From: Ramlibacter humi
GTDB lineage: Bacteria; Pseudomonadota; Gammaproteobacteria; Burkholderiales; Burkholderiaceae_C
NCBI RefSeq assembly: GCF_004681975.1
Contig: NZ_SMLK01000005.1
Coordinates: 1 to 64,000, forward strand
Reading direction: 5' to 3'
DNA: 64,000 bases
Part shown: in pieces, positions 17,902 to 27,985 of the stretch
How the letters are laid out: every line of letters starts with the position of its first letter
How positions within the stretch are numbered: the first letter of the stretch is position 1
Translations under genes and position numbers: made by a program
The notes under the pieces: model-generated
What the model saw: the letters and a program-made list of their open reading frames with translations, nothing else
Told to the model about the DNA's origin: nothing
The model's database searches: none

Positions 17902-19373
17902 GCGGCCACCCCCAGCGCTTCCCTCGCATGCACGCGGTCGTCGAACGGGTGCTTCACGCCCGCGACTTCCTGGTAGTCCTCGTGGCCCTTGCCCGCCAGC
18001 AGGATGACGTCCTGCGGCGCGGCCGCGGTGATGGTTTCCCGGATGGCCAGCGCGCGATCCGCCTGCACTTCCACGCAATCGGCATAGGTGAGGCCCAGCA
18101 GCATCTGGCTGATGATCGCCTCGGGTTTTTCGCTGCGCGGGTTGTCGCTGGTGACGACGACGCGGTCGGCGTTCTTCTCCGCCACCGCCGCCATCAGCGG
18201 CCGCTTGGTCGCGTCGCGGTCGCCGCCGCAGCCGAACACGCACCACAGCTGGCCGCCGCGCTGCTGCGCCAGCGGGCGCAGCGCCAGCAGCGCCTTGTCC
18301 AGCGCATCGGGCGTGTGCGCGTAGTCGACGGCCACCAGCGGCTTGCCCGCCGCCTGCAGGCATTCCATGCGGCCGGGCACGGGCATGAGCCCGCTGCAAG
18401 CCGCCACCGCCTGCGCGAGCGGCACGCCCAGCGCGCGCATGGTGCCGATCACGCCCAGCAGGTTGGCCACGTTGTACTGGCCGATCAGGCCCGACGTGAG
18501 CGTGTGCCGCTCCTCGCCTTCGCACACGGTGAAGCGCAGGCCCTGCTCCGAGTAGCCGATGGCCGCCGCGTGCAGCCGCGCCGGGTGTTCGCACGAGACG
18601 GGCCAGAGATCGAGCCCGCCATCCTCCAGCTCGCTCATCAGCTCGGCGCCTTTGGCGTCGTCGATGTTGATCACCGCGGCCTTCAGGCCCGCCCAGCGGA
18701 ACAGCTCCGCCTTCGCGGCCCAGTACGCTTCCATCGAGCCGTGGTAGTCGAGGTGGTCCTGGCTGAAGTTGGTAAACACGGCCACCGCGATGCGCGTGCC
18801 GTCCAGGCGCCGCTCCGCGATGCCGATGGACGAAGCCTCGATCGCGCAGGCCTTCAGGCCTTCGTCGGCGAAGCGGCGGAAATCGGACTGCAGCATCACC
18901 GGGTCGGGCGTGGTCAGGCCGGTGTGCACCACCTGCGGCGGGCGGCCGCTGCCGAGCGTGCCGACGACGGCGCATGGCCACGGATTTCCGGCGAGTCCGG
19001 ACAGCGCCTGCGCCAGCCACCACGCGGTGGACGTCTTGCCGTTGGTGCCGGTGATGGCCAGCACCTGCAGCGACTCGGAGGGATGGCCGAAGTACTCGGC
19101 CGCGACCGGGCCGGTGGCCGCCTTCAGGTGCGCGTACGAGGCCACGGCTTCGTCGTCGAAGCCGAACGCCTCGGCGCCCTCGCGCTCGACGAGGCACGCC
19201 ACGGCGCCTTGCGCGATGGCGGCGGGCACGTGCCTGCGGCCGTCGGTGGCCGCGCCCGGCCAGGCGATGAAACCGTCGCCCGGGCGCACGCGGCGGCTGT
19301 CGCAATGCAGCTGCCCGCGCACGCGGCCGCGCAGCCAGCGCGCCGCTTCCTGGGGCGTGCGCAGCTGCAGCAT
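17898..19373 (-). CDS. murE: UDP-MurNAc-L-Ala-D-Glu--meso-diaminopimelate ligase
   Basis: MurE adds the third residue of the peptide stem. The motif SDNPRSEKP near residue 400 is the DNPR signature of enzymes using meso-diaminopimelate, in line with dapF elsewhere in the window. The P-loop ITGTNGKTSTAWW is near residue 103. The 491-residue length is normal. The start ATG shares a base with the ftsI stop (TGATG), so translation is probably coupled. Confidence 0.98.
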   Translation of the reverse strand: MLQLRTPQEAARWLRGRVRGQLHCDSRRVRPGDGFIAWPGAATDGRRHVPAAIAQGAVACLVEREGAEAFGFDDEAVASYAHLKAATGPVAAEYFGHPSESLQVLAITGTNGKTSTAWWLAQALSGLAGNPWPCAVVGTLGSGRPPQVVHTGLTTPDPVMLQSDFRRFADEGLKACAIEASSIGIAERRLDGTRIAVAVFTNFSQDHLDYHGSMEAYWAAKAELFRWAGLKAAVINIDDAKGAELMSELEDGGLDLWPVSCEHPARLHAAAIGYSEQGLRFTVCEGEERHTLTSGLIGQYNVANLLGVIGTMRALGVPLAQAVAACSGLMPVPGRMECLQAAGKPLVAVDYAHTPDALDKALLALRPLAQQRGGQLWCVFGCGGDRDATKRPLMAAVAEKNADRVVVTSDNPRSEKPEAIISQMLLGLTYADCVEVQADRALAIRETITAAAPQDVILLAGKGHEDYQEVAGVKHPFDDRVHAREALGVAA

Positions 19374-21106
19374 CAGAACGACTCCTCCACGGCGTCGACC
19401 ACCACCTGCGGCTTCACGTTCACGTCGGGCTGCACGCCCAGCATGCGCAGCGTCTGCGACACAGTGTCGCTGAACACCGGCGCGGCGACGTCGCCGCCGA
19501 AGTACTTGCCGGCGCTGGGCTCGTCGATCATCACGGCCACCACGATGCGCGGCTGCTCGATCGGCGCGATGCCGACGAAGAAGCCGCGGTACTTCTTCTC
19601 CGCGTAGCCGCGGCCTTCCTGCTTGTGCGCGGTGCCGGTCTTGCCGCCGACGGTGTAGCCCATGGTTTGCGCCTTGGGCGCGGTGCCGCCGGGGCCCACC
19701 ACCATGTGCAGCATCTGGCGCACGGCCTGCGCATGCTCGGCCTCGATCACGCGCACGCCCCGCACGGGGCCGCCAGTCTTCAGCAGCGTGACGGGCACGA
19801 GTTCGCCATCGCGCGCGAACACGGTGTAGGCGTGCGCCAGTTGGAACAGGCTGGCCGACAGGCCGTAGCCGTAGGCCATGGTGGCCTGCTCGATGGGCCG
19901 CCAGGTCTTCCAGGGACGCAGCCGGCCGCTCACCGCGCCGGGGAACGGCACCTGCGGGCGCTGCCCCAGGCCCACCTGCGAGAAGATGTCCCACATGTCG
20001 TGCGCGGGCAGCTGCATCGCGATCTTCACGGTACCGACGTTGCTGGACTTCTGGATCACCTGGCTGACGGTGAGCAGCCCCTGCGGGTGCGCGTCGCCGA
20101 CGGTGGAACCCGAGATGGTGATGCGGCCGGGCGCCGTCTGGATCGGCGTTTCCGGCGTGACGATGCCCTTGTCCAGCGCCAGCGAAACGACGAGAGGCTT
20201 CATCGTCGAGCCGGGCTCGAACGTGTCGGTCAGCGCCCGGTTGCGCAGCTGGGCGCCCGTGAGGTTGTGCCGGTCGGCGGGCGAATAGCTGGGGTAGTTG
20301 GCCAGCGCCAGCACTTCGCCGCTCTGCGCGTCCAGCACCACCACGCTGCCGGCCTTGGCCTTGTTGGCCACCACCGCGTCGCGCAGCTTCTGGTAGGCGA
20401 AGAACTGGATCTTGCTGTCGATGGACAGCTGCAGGTCGCGGCCTTCCACCGGCGGCACCTGCTCGCCGACGTCCTCGACGATGCGGCCCAGGCGGTCCTT
20501 GATCACGCGGCGCGAACCCGCGCGGCCGGCCAGGTCCTTGTTGAACGCGAGTTCGATGCCTTCCTGGCCGTTGTCCTCGACGTTGGTGAAGCCCACCACA
20601 TGCGCGGCGGCCTCGCCTTCGGGGTACTGGCGCTTGTATTCCTTGCGCTGGTAGATGCCCTTGATGCCCAGCGCGGCGACCTCCTTGGCCACCGGCTCGT
20701 CCACCTGGCGCTTCAGCCAGACGAAGGTCTTGTCCTCGTCCTGCAGCTTCTTGTCCAGGTCCGCGTAGGTCATGCCCAGCAGCTTGGCCAGCTGCGTGAG
20801 CTTGGCCTTGTCGCGCTCGACGTCCTCTGGGATCGCCCAGATGGAAGGCGAAGGCACGCTGGCGGCCAGCAGCAGCCCGTTGCGGTCCAGGATGCGGCCG
20901 CGGTTGGCGGGCAGTTCCAGCGTGCGCACGAAGCGCACCTCGCCCTGCTTGCGGAAAAAGTCGTTGCCGAACACCTGCACCCACGCGGCGCGGCCGGCCA
21001 GCGCGGCGAAGCCCAGCGCCAGGCCGCCGACGATGAACTTGCTGCGCCAGACCGGCGTCTTGCTCGCGAGCAGCGGGCTGGACGTGTAGAGCACGCTCTT
21101 GGTCAC
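19373..21106 (-). CDS. ftsI: Septal transpeptidase FtsI (PBP3)
   Basis: FtsI crosslinks septal peptidoglycan on the periplasmic side. The GTG start at 21106 overlaps the ftsL stop (GTGA) and gives 577 residues. A cytoplasmic tail is followed by one membrane helix (about 21-42), the pedestal domain, and the transpeptidase with the active-site STMK (EPGSTMKPLV, about 290), SSN (KSSNVGT) and KTG (GGKTGTAHK, about 485). These are all class B PBP motifs, so the enzyme should be active. It partners with FtsW encoded four genes downstream. Confidence 0.98.
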   Translation of the reverse strand: MTKSVLYTSSPLLASKTPVWRSKFIVGGLALGFAALAGRAAWVQVFGNDFFRKQGEVRFVRTLELPANRGRILDRNGLLLAASVPSPSIWAIPEDVERDKAKLTQLAKLLGMTYADLDKKLQDEDKTFVWLKRQVDEPVAKEVAALGIKGIYQRKEYKRQYPEGEAAAHVVGFTNVEDNGQEGIELAFNKDLAGRAGSRRVIKDRLGRIVEDVGEQVPPVEGRDLQLSIDSKIQFFAYQKLRDAVVANKAKAGSVVVLDAQSGEVLALANYPSYSPADRHNLTGAQLRNRALTDTFEPGSTMKPLVVSLALDKGIVTPETPIQTAPGRITISGSTVGDAHPQGLLTVSQVIQKSSNVGTVKIAMQLPAHDMWDIFSQVGLGQRPQVPFPGAVSGRLRPWKTWRPIEQATMAYGYGLSASLFQLAHAYTVFARDGELVPVTLLKTGGPVRGVRVIEAEHAQAVRQMLHMVVGPGGTAPKAQTMGYTVGGKTGTAHKQEGRGYAEKKYRGFFVGIAPIEQPRIVVAVMIDEPSAGKYFGGDVAAPVFSDTVSQTLRMLGVQPDVNVKPQVVVDAVEESF

Positions 21107-21390
21107 GGCTGCGCCTTGCGCGGCGCGGCCGCGGTGGTGACGTACTGCGTGATGGCCGGCGTGGCCTGGCGCATCTGCAGCTGGTCCTTGGCCATGCGCT
21201 CCACGCGCAGCGGCGTGGCTTGCGCGCGCTTCTCGGCTTCCAGGCGCTCGTGCTCGATCTCCAGGCGGCGCGACTCGCCCTGCGCCTTCTCGATCTCGGC
21301 GTACAGGCGGCGCGACTGGTACTGCACCTGCACCAGGTACATCGCGCTGAGGATCACGCCCAGCAGCAGGACGAGGTTGAGGCGGGTCAT
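21103..21390 (-). CDS. ftsL: Cell division protein FtsL
   Basis: FtsL is a small bitopic membrane protein that bridges FtsQ-FtsB to FtsW-FtsI. The 95-residue product has a membrane helix at about residues 4-20 and then a periplasmic coiled coil (about 25-60, rich in Glu/Arg/Leu). Its position between rsmH and ftsI is diagnostic because the sequence itself is weakly conserved. Confidence 0.93.
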   Translation of the reverse strand: MTRLNLVLLLGVILSAMYLVQVQYQSRRLYAEIEKAQGESRRLEIEHERLEAEKRAQATPLRVERMAKDQLQMRQATPAITQYVTTAAAPRKAQP

Positions 21391-21448
21391 CGGCCCTCAC
21401 CCCGACCCTCTGCCGCCAGCGGGAGAGGGAGAAGAATGCGCCCGGACC

Positions 21449-22360
21449 TCATGCTTCGGTCCTTTCTGCAACCCGCATGATGGCGCTTCGCGCCCGCGGA
21501 TTGCTCGCGACTTCAGCGTCCGAAGGCTTGATGCGTGCGACGGCGCGCAGCTTCATCGGCTGCGGCGGCGCGAACGGCGCGCGGCGGTCCACCACCTCGC
21601 GCGAGTGGCGGGCGATGAACTGCTTGGCGATGCGGTCCTCCAGCGAATGGAAGCTGATCACCACGAGCCGGCCTCCGGGTTGAAGGATGTCCAAGCTGGC
21701 CTCTAGCGCTTCCTGCAGCTCTTCAAGCTCGGCGTTGACGAGAATCCGAAGAGCCTGAAATGTGCGCGTTGCAGGGTCCTGGCCCGGCTCGCGGGTTTTG
21801 ACCGCGCGAGCCACGAGTTCGGCCAGCTCGGCGGTGGTTGCAAGAGGGCCCCGTTCCTGTCGGCGAGCCACAACCGCCTTTGCAATCTGAACAGCAAACC
21901 GTTCTTCGCCGTAGTCACGAATCACCTCCGCAATGCGCCCCTGGTCCGCCGTCGCCAGCCACTCGGCGGCGCTCTGCCCCCGCGTGGTGTCCATGCGCAT
22001 GTCGAGCGGGCCGTCGTTGCGGAAGGAGAACCCGCGCTGCGGGTTGTCGATCTGCGGCGAGCTCACGCCCAGGTCCATCAGCACGCCCGCCACGCTGCGC
22101 GGGCCCAGCGAGCTCAGCGCGCGGAAGCCTTCGTGCCGGATGGAAAAACGCGGGTCCTGGATGCGCGCGGCCTCGGCCACCGCCTCCGGGTCCTTGTCGA
22201 ACGCGATGAGGCGCCCCTCGCGCCCCAGCTTCGACAGCAGCAGGCGCGAGTGCCCGCCGCGCCCGAACGTGGCGTCGGCGTAGGTTGCATCCGTCCTGGT
22301 GATGAGCGCCTCGATCGCTTCGTTCAACAGGACGGTGGTGTGTTGCCATGTGGTTTCCAC
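21449..22360 (-). CDS. rsmH: 16S rRNA (cytosine-1402-N4) methyltransferase RsmH
   Basis: RsmH methylates N4 of C1402 in the decoding centre of 16S rRNA using S-adenosylmethionine. The 303-residue protein shows the SAM motif [42 protein letters not shown] and the C-terminal [11 protein letters not shown]. The only suitable start is GTG at 22360, nine bases after the mraZ stop; an ATG at 22349 is out of frame. Translation is probably coupled to mraZ. Confidence 0.97.
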   Translation of the reverse strand: METTWQHTTVLLNEAIEALITRTDATYADATFGRGGHSRLLLSKLGREGRLIAFDKDPEAVAEAARIQDPRFSIRHEGFRALSSLGPRSVAGVLMDLGVSSPQIDNPQRGFSFRNDGPLDMRMDTTRGQSAAEWLATADQGRIAEVIRDYGEERFAVQIAKAVVARRQERGPLATTAELAELVARAVKTREPGQDPATRTFQALRILVNAELEELQEALEASLDILQPGGRLVVISFHSLEDRIAKQFIARHSREVVDRRAPFAPPQPMKLRAVARIKPSDAEVASNPRARSAIMRVAERTEA

Positions 22361-22369
22361 CGCCTGCGC

Positions 22370-22798
22370 TCAGAACGAGAAATCCTTGAGGGCCTCTGGC
22401 ATCTCCTTGGCCATTTCCTCGGCCTCCTTGGCCTCGTAGGTGGCGCGGTCCCAGAGTTCGAAGTGGCTGCCCATGCCCAGCAGCATCGTGTCGCGGTCGA
22501 TGCCGGCGGCCTTGCGCAGTTCGGGAGAGACGAGCACGCGGCCGGTTCCATCGAGTTCGACGTCCATCGCGTTGCCCAGGATGATTCTCTTCCACCACTG
22601 CGCGGTGGCAGGTAACGCCGCGATACGGACGCGAAAGTTTTCCCACTCGGGGCGCGGGAAAAGCATGAGGCAGCCGTCGGGGTGGCGCGTGATGGTGACC
22701 TGGTTGTTCGCGGTCGCGGCCAGCACGTCGCGATGCCGGGTCGGCACGGAAAGCCGACCTTTGGCATCGAGGCTGACGGACGAGGCGCCCTGGAACAC
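22370..22798 (-). CDS. mraZ: Transcriptional regulator MraZ
   Basis: MraZ is an AbrB-like swapped-hairpin DNA-binding protein that represses its own operon. The 142-residue protein contains the duplicated domain: repeat 1 with [17 protein letters not shown] (residues 7-23) and repeat 2 with [17 protein letters not shown] (about 79-95). DxKGR/DxxGR motifs contact DNA. The start codon is GTG at 22798, with AGGGA upstream. An operator of four spaced GTG repeats lies about 50 bases upstream, consistent with autoregulation of the dcw operon. Confidence 0.96.
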   Translation of the reverse strand: MFQGASSVSLDAKGRLSVPTRHRDVLAATANNQVTITRHPDGCLMLFPRPEWENFRVRIAALPATAQWWKRIILGNAMDVELDGTGRVLVSPELRKAAGIDRDTMLLGMGSHFELWDRATYEAKEAEEMAKEMPEALKDFSF

Positions 22799-22848
22799 GC
22801 TGCTTTCCCTGCTGGAGGTCCAAAATCAGTGCCCAGTGGGGTGCGGAG

Positions 22849-22883
22849 GCACCTTTCACCACTTAATTGCACTTTTTTGCACT
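22849..22883 (-). promoter_or_regulatory. MraZ-type operator: four GTG repeats at 10-bp spacing
   Basis: Read on the minus strand, AGTGC (22883-22879), AGTGC (22873-22869), AGTGG (22863-22859) and GGTGC (22853-22849) recur exactly every ten bases, all on one face of the helix. MraZ operators in other bacteria are direct GTG-containing pentamers with 10-bp periodicity. The repeats begin at the -10 hexamer, so binding should block RNA polymerase. Confidence 0.8.
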
Positions 22884-22908
22884 GTAGCAGGAAAACCCCG
22901 CTGTGCAA
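22881..22908 (-). promoter_or_regulatory. Sigma-70-type promoter for the mraZ/dcw operon
   Basis: On the minus strand TTGCAC (-35, 22908-22903), a 16-base spacer and TACAGT (-10, 22886-22881) match the consensus at four of six positions each. Predicted transcription starts near 22874, inside the MraZ operator. This is visual matching only. Confidence 0.55.
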
Positions 22909-22949
22909 GTACTCGCTCGCGTGAAATCTGCAATGAAATCAACGACTTA

Positions 22950-23038
22950 GGGCGCTTTCCGGCAGCTGTTCCGCAGCCGAAAAGCGCCCCAAATCAAGGA
23001 CTTAGCTGAGCCTCTGAAAGTGCTTCCTGAAGCTCAGC
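22950..23038 (-). terminator. Two stem-loops downstream of hslU
   Basis: Hairpin 1 is GCTGAGC / GCTCAGC (23005-23038). Hairpin 2 is a 14-bp stem GGGCGCTTTTCGGC / GCCGGAAAGCGCCC (22950-22989). Neither is followed by a T run. They probably end or stabilise the hslVU transcript before the mraZ promoter. Confidence 0.5.
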
Positions 23039-23047
23039 ACCCTGTAG

Positions 23048-24349
23048 TCAGAGGATGTAACGGGAGAGGTCTTCGTTCCGGCTCAGTTGCGCCAGGCGCG
23101 AATCCACGTACGCCGCGTCGATCTGGACGGTCTGTCCCTCGAGGCGCGTGGCCTCGAAGCTCACCTCGTCCAGCAGGCGTTCCATCACGGTCGAGAGACG
23201 CCGCGCACCGATGTTCTCCGTGCGCTCGTTCACCTCGTACGCGATGTGCGCCAACCGCCGGATGCCTTCCGGCGCGAACTCCAGCTTCACGCCTTCGGTC
23301 GCCAGCAGCGCCTGGTACTGCTTCACCAGCGAAGCGTGCGTGCTGGTGAGGATGGCCTCGAAGTCCTCCACCGACAGCGATTGCAGTTCCACGCGGATCG
23401 GCAGGCGCCCCTGCAGCTCGGGGATGAGGTCGCTCGGCTTGGAGAGATGGAAGGCGCCGCTCGCGATGAACAGGATGTGGTCGGTGCGCACCGGCCCATA
23501 CTTGGTGGACACGGTCGTGCCTTCCACCAGCGGCAGCAGGTCGCGCTGCACGCCCTGGCGCGACACGTCCGCGCCGCCCTGCTCGCTGCGCGAGGCGACC
23601 TTGTCGATCTCGTCGATGAACACGATGCCGTTCTGCTCGGCGTTGTGGATCGCCTGCGTGCGGATCTCGTCCTCGTTCACCAGCTTGCCGGCCTCCTCGT
23701 CGACCAGCAGCTTCATCGCCTCGCCGATCTTCAGCTTGCGCGTCTTGCGGCGCTGGCTGCCGAACTGGCTGAACATGCCGCGCAGCTGCTCGGTCATCTC
23801 CTCCATGCCGGCGGGTCCCATCACTTCCAGCTGCGGCCGCGGCTCGGCCAGGTCGATCTCGATGTCCTTGTCGTCCAGCTGCCCTTCGCGCAGCTTCTTG
23901 CGGAACGACTGGCGCGCCGCGCCGTCGGCGGCGACGCCGGGCACCAGCACTTCGAGGATGCGTTCTTCCGCGGCGTCCTCGGCGCGCGTGCGCACCTTGC
24001 GCATCTCCGCCACGCGGGTCTGCTTGACCGCGATTTCCGCCAGGTCGCGGATGATGGAGTCGACGTCCTTGCCGACGTAGCCCACCTCGGTGAACTTGGT
24101 CGCTTCCACTTTCAGGAAGGGCGCGTCCGCCAGCTTCGCCAGCCGGCGCGCGATCTCGGTCTTGCCCACGCCGGTGGGGCCGATCATCAGGATGTTCTTG
24201 GGCGTGATCTCCGGCCGCAGCTTCTCGTCCACCTGCTGGCGGCGCCAGCGGTTGCGCAGCGCGATGGCGACCGCGCGCTTGGCATCGTTCTGCCCGACGA
24301 TGTGGCGATCGAGTTCGGAGACGATCTCCTGGGGCGTCATGGAACTCAT
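23048..24349 (-). CDS. hslU: ATP-dependent protease ATPase subunit HslU
   Basis: HslU is the AAA+ unfoldase that feeds proteins to HslV in the cytoplasm. It has 433 residues with Walker [18 protein letters not shown] (about 55-71), Walker [14 protein letters not shown], the pore motif GYVGKDV and the C-terminal SRYIL that inserts into HslV. The start at 24349 overlaps the hslV stop (ATGA); a second ATG three codons in is an alternative. Confidence 0.98.
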   Translation of the reverse strand: MSSMTPQEIVSELDRHIVGQNDAKRAVAIALRNRWRRQQVDEKLRPEITPKNILMIGPTGVGKTEIARRLAKLADAPFLKVEATKFTEVGYVGKDVDSIIRDLAEIAVKQTRVAEMRKVRTRAEDAAEERILEVLVPGVAADGAARQSFRKKLREGQLDDKDIEIDLAEPRPQLEVMGPAGMEEMTEQLRGMFSQFGSQRRKTRKLKIGEAMKLLVDEEAGKLVNEDEIRTQAIHNAEQNGIVFIDEIDKVASRSEQGGADVSRQGVQRDLLPLVEGTTVSTKYGPVRTDHILFIASGAFHLSKPSDLIPELQGRLPIRVELQSLSVEDFEAILTSTHASLVKQYQALLATEGVKLEFAPEGIRRLAHIAYEVNERTENIGARRLSTVMERLLDEVSFEATRLEGQTVQIDAAYVDSRLAQLSRNEDLSRYIL

Positions 24350-24897
24350 TCGAGCACCTCGATCGTGTGGTGCATGTTGGTGTAGATGCACAGCTCGCCC
24401 GCGATCTCCAGCGACTTCTTCACCACGTCGCGCGCGCCCAGCTGCGTGTTTTCGAGCAATGCGCGGGCCGCGGCCTGCGCGTACGAGCCGCCGGAGCCGA
24501 TGGCGATGATGCCGTGCTCGGGCTCCAGCACGTCGCCGTTGCCGGTGATGATGAGCGAGCTCTCGCGATCGGCCACAGACAGCATGGCTTCCAGGCGCCG
24601 CAGCACGCGGTCGGTGCGCCAGTCCTTGGTGAGTTCGATGGCCGATCGCACCAGGTGGCCCTGGTGCTTCTCCAGCTTGGCCTCGAAGCGCTCGAAGAGC
24701 GTGAAGGCGTCGGCGGTGGCGCCGGCGAAGCCCGCCAGCACCTTGTCGTGGTAGAGCTTGCGTACCTTGCGCGCCGATCCCTTGACGACGACGTTGCCCA
24801 GGGTCACCTGGCCGTCGCCCCCCATGGCCACCTGCCAGCGGCCGTCCGGCAGTTGCCGGCGCGCGCTGACGATGGTCGTTCCGTGAAACTGTTCCAT
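24346..24897 (-). CDS. hslV: ATP-dependent protease peptidase subunit HslV
   Basis: HslV is the proteasome-like threonine peptidase partner of HslU. The 183-residue precursor begins [14 protein letters not shown]; cleavage before the first Thr of TTIV exposes the catalytic N-terminal threonine. [15 protein letters not shown] is the usual later motif. Heat-shock control is common for this operon, but I did not identify a sigma-32 promoter. Confidence 0.98.
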   Translation of the reverse strand: MEQFHGTTIVSARRQLPDGRWQVAMGGDGQVTLGNVVVKGSARKVRKLYHDKVLAGFAGATADAFTLFERFEAKLEKHQGHLVRSAIELTKDWRTDRVLRRLEAMLSVADRESSLIITGNGDVLEPEHGIIAIGSGGSYAQAAARALLENTQLGARDVVKKSLEIAGELCIYTNMHHTIEVLE

Positions 24898-24947
24898 CGG
24901 CGGCAGTTTGGGCCTGAGGGGCCCGATTGCAAGCCGCGCGGGGTAAC

Positions 24948-26843
24948 TTAGTCGCGGCGGACGACGACCCGCGAGTGCTCGCTGATGCCGATGACGTTGA
25001 AGAACGCGGCCACCAGCCGGTGCACGTCCTGGAACTGCACCTGGCGGCCTTCACCCTGGCGTGCGCTCACCCAGTTGAGCAGCGTGCCCGCGGCGGTGAA
25101 GTCGATGCGGATCAGCCGCGCGCAGGAGATGACCATGACGTCGGCGCCGGCCACCTTGCCGTCGAGCATGTCCAGCGCCTCCTTGGCGTCGCCCAGGATC
25201 TGGCCGGCCAGTTCGACGCTGATCACGTTGGTCATCTGCGAACTCAGGCCCGCGGTCATGCTGTCGCCATAGCCGGTGAGGTTGGACGTCATCGAGTCGC
25301 GGAACGCCTCGCCGATGATGGTGTGGCCCGCCACGGCGGTGCCGTCGGCCTGCAGCGGCTTGTACTCGCAGCGCGCGCTGTCCCACGAGGGCGGCGACAC
25401 CTCGTAGGTGACGCAGTAGTCCAGCGCCACCAGCTCGAACTCGTCGGGCCGGTGCATCACGCGCAGCACTTCCATGCGCAGCTTCCACCACGCGGGGTTG
25501 ACGGCCTTGTCGCCCGAAGGCGTGGCCGTGCGCAGCACGCGCTCCAGGTTGTCGGCGCCGATGAAGCGCAGTTGCACCGGCTGCGCCGACCACTGCGCGA
25601 ACAGGCGCGCCAGGCTGTCCAGCGCGCCTTCCTCGATCGTGGTGAGCTTGGCCCACGACAGGCGCCAGGGCTGCGCCGCGCGTGCGAGCGCGGCGTTGAG
25701 CGTGGCGACGGTCTGCGTGCCCAGCGCGGCGGGACAGGTCCAGTCGGCAACGTTGGTGCCGGTGGGCGCCGCAGAGGCGGCAGGCGCGGCGCCCATCTTG
25801 CCGACCACTTCGGGCAGCGAGATCCATTGCGGCGCGGAACGGCCGAAGCGGCCGGCGAAGTCGATGGCCGCGCCTTCGAACCTTTCCTGCCGCCCGGTGG
25901 CGCGGTACAGGTCGAACAGCGTGAACCAGGTCTCGTCGTGGTCGATGCGCGCGCCGCCGGGGCCCAGCACTTCCATCAGGCCGGCCTCGGCGCCGTCGTC
26001 GTCGCCGTTGGCGAAGCGGATGGCGGCTTCTTCCAGTTCGGGGTCGTGCGCGAACTCGTCGACTTCCATCGCCACCAGCTTGGAAGGCGAGAAGCCGCTG
26101 GGCGTGTCCGTGCGGTCGGCCGCGCCGCCCGAAGACAGCATGTTCATCGCCCCGCGCAGCATGGCCGCGGCGGGTGCGGGGGTGGGCGCGGGCGTGGCCG
26201 CCGGAGCCGGCTTGGCCGCCACGGGCGCGGCCACGACGGCGGGTGCCACTGGCGCCGGGGCCGGCGCGGGCGGCATGTTCACGGGGTCGGTGAAGTCCAG
26301 CAGCGGCGCTTCCATCGTGACGTCGTCCGCCGGCGCGAGCGGCTGCGGATTCGCCTTGGCGTCGGAACGCGTGCCCGCGATCGGCAGGCCGTCCGGACCG
26401 CCGATGGTGCCCGGCACCGAACGCGGCGTGGAATCCGGCGGCATGCCGGAAGCGGTGAACGCGCCTGAGCTGGTGCGCGGCACGTCGCCATGCTTGGTCT
26501 TCCACCACTGCATGGACATCTGCGCCTCGATCTCGTCGATCTTCTTGAGCGTGCTAGCGCGGTCGTCCGGCTTGGACGGCATGGAGCTCTGGAAGAACGA
26601 AGGCCGGGCCGCGGGATCCTGGCCGGCCATCACCTCGCTGCGGCGCATCTTGCGCAGCATGTCGAACTCGCGCTTGCGGACGAAGTCGTTGCGCCGCTTG
26701 CGCTCGATCATTTCCTTGAGCATCTGCTTGGAGTACGAGCTCTCGTCGCCCGACTCCTCGCCGCCCTCGGCCCAGCCGCCGCCCGGGTTGCGGACGAACT
26801 TCACCACCTTGGAGAGCAGGCCGCTGCTTTCGTCCTTCGGCAT
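24948..26843 (-). CDS. Conserved 631-aa protein with C-terminal STAS-like domain
   Basis: The soluble, modular protein has a charged N-terminus (residues 1-110, with a basic helix [20 protein letters not shown]), an Ala/Pro-rich linker (about 180-245), a tetratricopeptide-like helical block (about 255-320, [20 protein letters not shown]) and a C-terminal part (about 370-631) with two STAS-like stretches. The last contains [19 protein letters not shown], typical of anti-sigma-antagonist folds; no obvious phosphorylatable Ser stands in the usual place. It lies between hslV and dksA, an arrangement I associate with Burkholderiales. Function is unknown; a scaffold or sensing role is inference. 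Confidence 0.8.
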   Translation of the reverse strand: MPKDESSGLLSKVVKFVRNPGGGWAEGGEESGDESSYSKQMLKEMIERKRRNDFVRKREFDMLRKMRRSEVMAGQDPAARPSFFQSSMPSKPDDRASTLKKIDEIEAQMSMQWWKTKHGDVPRTSSGAFTASGMPPDSTPRSVPGTIGGPDGLPIAGTRSDAKANPQPLAPADDVTMEAPLLDFTDPVNMPPAPAPAPVAPAVVAAPVAAKPAPAATPAPTPAPAAAMLRGAMNMLSSGGAADRTDTPSGFSPSKLVAMEVDEFAHDPELEEAAIRFANGDDDGAEAGLMEVLGPGGARIDHDETWFTLFDLYRATGRQERFEGAAIDFAGRFGRSAPQWISLPEVVGKMGAAPAASAAPTGTNVADWTCPAALGTQTVATLNAALARAAQPWRLSWAKLTTIEEGALDSLARLFAQWSAQPVQLRFIGADNLERVLRTATPSGDKAVNPAWWKLRMEVLRVMHRPDEFELVALDYCVTYEVSPPSWDSARCEYKPLQADGTAVAGHTIIGEAFRDSMTSNLTGYGDSMTAGLSSQMTNVISVELAGQILGDAKEALDMLDGKVAGADVMVISCARLIRIDFTAAGTLLNWVSARQGEGRQVQFQDVHRLVAAFFNVIGISEHSRVVVRRD

Positions 26844-26874
26844 CGGTGGTCTCGCGGTACTGCCGGCCCGGCGC

Positions 26875-27900
26875 TCAGTCGCCGAACATCTTCTGCTTCA
26901 GCTCGCGGCGCTGCTGCGCCTCGAGCGAAAGCGTCGCGGTGGGGCGCGCGAGCAGCCGGCCCACGCCGATCGGCTCGCCGGTTTCGTCGCAGTAACCGTA
27001 GTCACCCGCGTCGATGCGGGCGATGGACTGCTCGATCTTCTTGAGCAGCTTGCGCTCGCGGTCGCGCGTGCGCAGTTCCAGCGCGTGCTCTTCCTCGATG
27101 GTGGCGCGGTCAGCCGGGTCGGGCACGATGACCGTGTCCTCGCGCAGGTGCTCGGTGGTCTCGCCGGCGTTGTTGAGGATGTCCTGTTTCAGCTGAACGA
27201 GCTTGCGGCGGAAGAACGCCATCTGCTTCTCGTTCATGTACTCCGAATCGGGCATCGCCAGGACTTCCGCGTCGGACAGTTCGTCCGCCGATTTGGATTT
27301 CCAGTTGTTGGCGAGCTTCGGGTCCTTCTTGACGTTGACGAGGGGCGGGGGAGTGAGCACGGATGGAGCGGGGGTCTGGATGTAGCTGGCTTTGGCCGCC
27401 GTCGACGCGACCGACTGCGCCATGGAAGGCACGGTGATCTGCGCGAGGCGGGCGGACGGCTTCGCCGCGCGCGGCGGCGTGCCCGGCGCGCTGGGCGCGG
27501 GCGGCATCGCCGGCGCGGGCGCCGGGGCTACGGGGGTTGGTCGGGCGCCTGCCTTCGCGGCCGGCGCGGGCGCGGCCTTGGCGGGCGGGGTGGGGGCCTT
27601 TTTCGCGGGCGCCGGGGCCGGGGCCGCCGCCTTTTTGGGCGGAGCGGCCTTGGCGGGCGCGGCCTTCTTCGCCGGCGCTTTGGCCGGCGCCTTGGCCTTC
27701 ACGGCGGGCTTGGTCGTCTTGGCGGAGGCCGCCTTCTTCGCAGGCGCCTTGGCCGGGGCCTTCTTCGCCGCCGCCTTTACCGCGGGCTTCGCGGCCGGTT
27801 TGGCGGGCGTCTTGGCCTTGGCGGCCTTGGCCGCGGGTTTGGCCTTGGCCTTGGCCGCCGTCTTCACGGGTTTAGCCGGCGCCTTGCGTTGGGGCTTCAC
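26875..27900 (-). CDS. dksA: DksA-family RNA polymerase-binding protein with histone-H1-like N-terminus
   Basis: DksA binds the secondary channel of RNA polymerase and, with ppGpp, reprograms transcription. GTG at 27900 with AGGAG seven bases upstream gives 341 residues; classical DksA is about 150. Residues 1-170 are Lys/Ala/Pro repeats (PAKKA, APAKAPAKKA) like eukaryotic H1 tails, then a linker, and the DksA core starts near 205. The coiled-coil tip DPADRATIEEE keeps the DxxDxA motif needed for activity. The zinc finger is degraded: YGYCDETGEPIG and TATLSLEAQ keep one of four cysteines. This matches Cys-poor, zinc-independent DksA types. The tail may bind nucleic acid (inference). Confidence 0.93.
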   Translation of the reverse strand: MKPQRKAPAKPVKTAAKAKAKPAAKAAKAKTPAKPAAKPAVKAAAKKAPAKAPAKKAASAKTTKPAVKAKAPAKAPAKKAAPAKAAPPKKAAAPAPAPAKKAPTPPAKAAPAPAAKAGARPTPVAPAPAPAMPPAPSAPGTPPRAAKPSARLAQITVPSMAQSVASTAAKASYIQTPAPSVLTPPPLVNVKKDPKLANNWKSKSADELSDAEVLAMPDSEYMNEKQMAFFRRKLVQLKQDILNNAGETTEHLREDTVIVPDPADRATIEEEHALELRTRDRERKLLKKIEQSIARIDAGDYGYCDETGEPIGVGRLLARPTATLSLEAQQRRELKQKMFGD

Positions 27901-27985
27901 TTCCTGTCTCCTCGCAGCGCCGGCTCGGGGATGCGCAGTGCTCCCGGCAAGCGTCGTTTCTGTGGGGTGGCCTTCATCGGAGCGA

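Noticed and set aside
27500-27900. Long + strand open frame rich in Ala/Gly across the dksA 5' part
   Set aside because: It is the antisense of the Lys/Ala/Pro repeats; no ribosome site and no family similarity.
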